Shown here piece after piece: positions 59,841-64,000 of a stretch of 64,000 nucleotides of DNA (within the stretch, counting starts at the first letter, position 1; each line of letters opens with the position of its first letter). The stretch comes from Nymphaea colorata (lineage: Eukaryota > Streptophyta > Magnoliopsida > Nymphaeales > Nymphaeaceae), in contig NC_045139.1 of assembly GCF_008831285.2 (NCBI RefSeq), positions 34,817,706-34,881,705 on the forward strand, in the 5' to 3' direction. Made by a program: the position numbers and the translations under genes. The notes under the pieces are model-generated. The model saw only the letters and a program-made list of their open reading frames with translations, ran no database searches and was not told the DNA's origin.

Positions 59841-60868
59841 TCTTCCATTTTGGAAAAGTTATGAAATTTGACAATTTTTTTCTTCTTCCCATTGGCTATC
59901 ATTTCAGTCGTTTTGTTCGCCCTAAGTCGACCATTAACCAGAACTTATACGGATGCAAATTGGTGAGGATGTATATGTTATTGGGAGTTAATTGTTTTAG
60001 AACCTACCAAATTCAACCAAGTATGGGATCTAATAGATATTGTGATCATCCAGGTCCGAACCGTTTGTGGGTCCGGTCAAACATTGCGAATACATGATGA
60101 GAAGTATCAGAAACAATGAGACCCATTCTTAAGTACCCATAAATATGAATCTTCCTTTTCATTTCCTCCTGAGAACTTCATATCAGCATACAGAAGTACT
60201 GAGCGGGAAGGTCAGCTCGGTGAGGAAGTCTCCGGCCGTGGCATGGACCACCTTGTGGGAAAGGGAACCTTCCTAGTTGTGTGCATTTGCTTTGGATCCA
60301 TGTGGACGGTGGTCACGGGGCGTTTAAGTACAGTGGGACACACGGACTTACCGAGCTTGAGGGTTAGGTGGGCTCGTCGGAGGTGATAACTTGGTGCGCC
60401 TGGGGTGAGTTCAGTTTTACATGGACAATGGAGCTGTGTCGAGCCTGTGCTCAAGCTGGACCTGCACCAGTCATCCGTTGATCACCAAAAAAACTATGTC
60501 GTTTTATTCGCAACACGTCGACATACTTATAATTGGTACTTTAGGGGTCATTTGGTAATAAAAATAATAATGGGCTCTTCCTTAAATATGCCCTACAGAT
60601 TTGGATGGACTCATGAAACACATTGTTACAGTATTTCTTGAATCTGTCCCAATCCTTAAAGCATATTCGTGGAACAGTTTGACTGTTCTTATCACCCGTT
60701 ATGGTATGGTTGGGATGTTCAGATAGACTGGTCTTCATATTTGACCTTTTAAAAAAATGTAGACCAAGTGTCATGCTGTGAAGATAAGTGCCTCAACAAT
60801 AGATCAACAATCTGATAAAATCAAACAAATGCTCCATTAGTAACAAGAATATTCAATATGCTATCAGA

Positions 60869-61050
60869 GGTTGGCCCACGTGGTCGTCCAGGCCATTTTG
60901 GTCACTAGTTTGAATGGCAGGAGCATCAAGTCACCTTCTGATAGTGGAGCGGAATTAGTGTACTAGCAAACCAGACATGGACTCAGCCCTAAACCCTAAA
61001 GGCAGGCAGCTGCTCGCACTCACAAACTCACTAGTGGGGACCTGAGGGTG
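60869..61050 (+). repeat. Possible SINE head
   Basis: GGTTGGCCCACGTGGTCGTC contains a perfect A-box match, TGGCCCACGTG (60872-60882). A weaker B-box-like GTTTGAATG lies at 60908-60916. The layout resembles plant tRNA-derived SINEs but differs from the 17321 family. Only one copy is seen, so this is tentative. Confidence 0.3.
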
Positions 61051-63324
61051 TTAGCGTAGGGAGGAACAGATTTAAAACATTGAATTGAAGTCGAAGGACT
61101 TCAAGAGTTTAACGCCTATAGTGTGCTTTAACATAACTTGTTACTAATTAAAGCTTGATAATTAGGAAAAAAAACACTTTCAAAGCATGCAGAATTGGTT
61201 TCACCTTCCTCATTCAATCTGACGTTCAATATCTGAGACTTAACCTCGTTGGGAAGATTTTTTGCGGGCAAATTTATGTACGCTTTTAGTTCAATAAGCA
61301 CTACCAATGATCAGTTTCATGTTGTCGGAGAAGTGGTCGTACTTATTGCAAGCTAAGACGGAAAGGCCAGGTCTTTAGCGATCCCACCAAGAGGAGAAAG
61401 AACCAGGTCGACTGTAATGGCTCTTGCAGTAACAATTTTCATTACATGTTTCTTCTGTATACTTTTTTTCAAAACCCAGAAAACTCATTATTGCAGTTCA
61501 CTTGAGTGTATATATCAGGCCTGAAAATTTTACAAGAACACAGTCATGTTTTGTAAGCCTTTGCGTATTTTATTTGACAGCTTCAATTGCAACAAAAATA
61601 AGTAGTCAAACAAAAGAGGTCCAAGCTTAAGCAGGTTTTCGTTCTACCAAAGTTCAATAAGATTTGATAAGCGTATGATTTTAGAACTTCTATTGGTTGA
61701 ATCTTTCAGTGAACTTTAGGTAACTTCTGCGGACCCAAATTGTTTAAAATGTATCCACCTGTGCATTTACAGTCATCAGCCAAACCTGCCCAATCACTAT
61801 CAGAAGCATGATTACCACATTCGTGCGGTGACTGCCATGGCTTGTTCCTCATTAATGAGGAAACAGTTGCTGGATTATAATGTCAAAAATTTGCGTCCAA
61901 CCATTTGACCTCCACATTTCTGATTTTATTACAGGAGTGAAGCGGAGACATATCAACGATCTCCATAAATAAATTGAACTGAATCAAGTCATCAATCGTA
62001 GTGTCTTTGCTCTCCTGTCAAAATGCCTTTCATTTCATATCTTTCAGGAAACCTTTTGACAGCGAAATTAAACATTGTGGGGCAATTCAATTTTCTTGGT
62101 AGATGGACGGAGGCTATTTCTTAAATGAAACTTCATTAAAAGAGAAACTATGGATCATAAGGGGCTGGTTGGTAATCTGAGCAGCAGCATACTGTTCAAT
62201 GCATGTGACTTAAATGTTGGGTTAAATTCACAAAATGTTGTAACATAGTGTTTCATGAATTGGACTTAATCTATGTAGTAGGTACATGGAACTCTGCACC
62301 TTCATCTGCAGACAAGACGCTAAAACTTAAGTGTGTTCTCTCTCTGTCTGTCTCTTTCTTTTTGAGCAATTTTTTTCATTTACATGTTGGTGCCCCTTCA
62401 AAATTTAAAATTTTATACCTAGTGCCCCTGTGCCAGAATCTTTTAGCTCTGCCCCTGCATCCAACCATAAACCATATAGACATATTGTAAGGCTTATCAT
62501 GCAAGTTATTATTATTGAGACGCCCATTCGAAGGCCTCATCTTTAATGATCCCATCTTTGGACCTAACTTTGCCATATCCTCTAACTCAGGCTAAAAAAA
62601 TGGCATTAAGAACAAGAGTTTTTGGCATAAGGTTGTCTTCCTTGTTGACTATATTGCAAAATAGTCATTGCCTTATTAAGTTCTTCAAATGGCTCCTGCA
62701 TTTTGCATTGTCGAGCATTCGCAGCTGTTAGAAAGTATTAAAAGTAAGCACAGTTAATTCTTTGCCTTGTTTGGAACTCCCTAGCAGAAACTCAGGTCTT
62801 GGACATAAACTATATAGTATATATAGTTTAGTTTCAAGATCAAAAACTGGAAAATCAACAAAGTAACACATTATTTTGTAACTGCTTAAAGGTTTATTTG
62901 GTTTACACCCTTAATGTTATCCTTTTGCCTCCAAAACAGTGTTTAAGTGTAACAAATTTTTTATTTTTACCTATCTGACAACATCCAGTCAGTCCGAGTC
63001 CCCCAAAATAATGATCATCTGCCTTTGCAAGATTTCCTCCTTGGATCTAATGCTGGCAAATCGATCTAGGAGCTGGATCCAATGTAGACGATCCCTCTAG
63101 ATTCTTTTGGACATAGGCACACTATTTAGATTTTTGATTCGTTAAAAATTGAAAAAGGTGTTTGGCTTTTTGTTATCTTAATTGCATAATACTGTTTTCT
63201 TAATTAGTTAAACTTGATTTACAAATATCTTTTGAGCGTAGAAAGTCTTTACTTTCTGTTAATTATCACATCATCATCCCGCAGCCATTAACAGGTTCCT
63301 CCCCATTCCCAACTCCGTCACTCA

Positions 63325-63364
<40 letters not shown>
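63325..63364. repeat. Compound TC/TA microsatellite
   Basis: A TC tract runs directly into a TA tract, as at 15911-15968. Confidence 0.9.
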
Positions 63365-63629
63365 GGGAAAATATTAAGTCTCTAGAATAAACATATATCT
63401 TATGTAAACTAATCCAGCTGGAGATGAACTGGACAACATTCGGATTAATCTTTTACTACTGAAATTAGTCGGAAGAAATAAATATGCAACTTAGCTTCTA
63501 GCAAGGCTACAAGATATTGATAAAAATTTCATAGTTAGAAAAATCAAGACTTTTGGTTTCAATATTTTACTTGAAAAATGATACCAAACTAAAACCAGTG
63601 ATAAGAATTTTTATTAAGAATTGGTGGGG

Positions 63630-63990
63630 GTCGCGCGAACGCGTTCCCCCGCTACCACAAATTATGACGTCCACTCTCCCACTTGGGGAGATGGTAGAAC
63701 AACTCTCCTCCTAAGTGCAATGGAGGCAGTTGCTCTAGGCCATCGGCCTTTTGGATCACCGATCGACCCCGTCCAGGTAAGTATGACTTGACCGGAGTCG
63801 CTCGAGCTCTTTTATAGCCCTCTCTGGGTAGGCCCCTTTCCATTTCAACGATACAGGACTATTTTTCCTTCCTTTACCGACGACCTCATGGCGGCAGCCA
63901 TCAGAGTATTGCGGCCTCTGTTTGCTCTCTTCCCTGAATATAAGCTTATATCCTTTTTCAATCAAACAATCATATGCAGCCAAAAATTAC
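63630..63990 (-). other. Unidentified GC-richer segment with overlapping minus-strand frames
   Basis: Two overlapping minus-strand frames (63983-63756 and 63843-63652) encode peptides starting MAAYDCLIEKGYKLIF and ending PKWESGRHNLW. The segment ends at a GC-rich imperfect palindrome near 63630-63650 (GGGGGTCGCGCGAACGCG, then TTCCCCCGC). It could be part of a retroelement extending past the window; I do not recognise the protein. Confidence 0.3.
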
Positions 63991-64000
63991 TTCCTTTAGA

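Larger units (their letters stand above)
59841..64000. other. Intergenic DNA to the right edge
   Basis: No gene recognised. GC-richer patches at about 60220-60420 and 63640-63960 hold short frames on both strands. A TC/TA microsatellite lies at 63325-63364. Confidence 0.4.

Noticed and set aside
63345-63600. LTR of a retrotransposon at the right edge
   Set aside because: No TG...CA pair, primer-binding site or polypurine tract could be identified within the window.
1-64000. CRISPR arrays, operons, rRNA or intact tRNA genes
   Set aside because: None is visible. The direct repeats are plant microsatellites and tandem duplications, and the pol III boxes found belong to SINE-like elements.

Overview
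The window is nuclear DNA of a flowering plant. It carries three widely spaced, intron-rich genes of plant-specific or plastid-targeted type, AT-rich non-coding DNA, many microsatellites and a dense layer of small transposons. Nothing in it identifies the species.

Three genes are well supported and could be reconstructed exon by exon with consistent reading phase. (1) An ICE1/SCREAM-type bHLH transcription factor on the minus strand (1856-5159, 4 exons, 548 aa). (2) A monofunctional, plastid-targeted aspartate kinase on the plus strand (25427-32508, 13 coding exons, 566 aa). Two of its adjacent introns use GC-AG splice sites. (3) An ARF2-like class B auxin response factor on the plus strand (50861-56932, 14 exons, 820 aa), with B3, ARF and PB1 domains, a TAS3 tasiR-ARF target-like site in exon 12 and two upstream ORFs. 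They are not an operon or a cluster. They represent stomatal/cold regulation, aspartate-family amino acid synthesis and auxin signalling.

The stretches between genes (about 5.2-24 kb, 33-50 kb and 57-64 kb) are mostly transposon debris. The most complete element is a 4.3-kb PIF/Harbinger transposon at 18278-22609. It has a TAA target duplication, matching terminal repeats and a three-exon DDE transposase broken by one apparent single-base deletion. Around it are Tourist-like MITEs with TAA duplications, two hAT-type MITEs with 8-bp duplications, a family of elements with GGCGGAGCCA ends, at least two copies of one tRNA-derived SINE, and a decayed LINE endonuclease fragment. Several exact or near-exact tandem duplications (28-167 bp units) are also present.

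I found no clearly new biological system. The items most worth following are the Harbinger element with its subterminal hairpin and repeated end motifs, the paired GC-AG introns, the post-transcriptional control elements on the ARF gene, and a small candidate secreted-peptide exon at 7586-7724.
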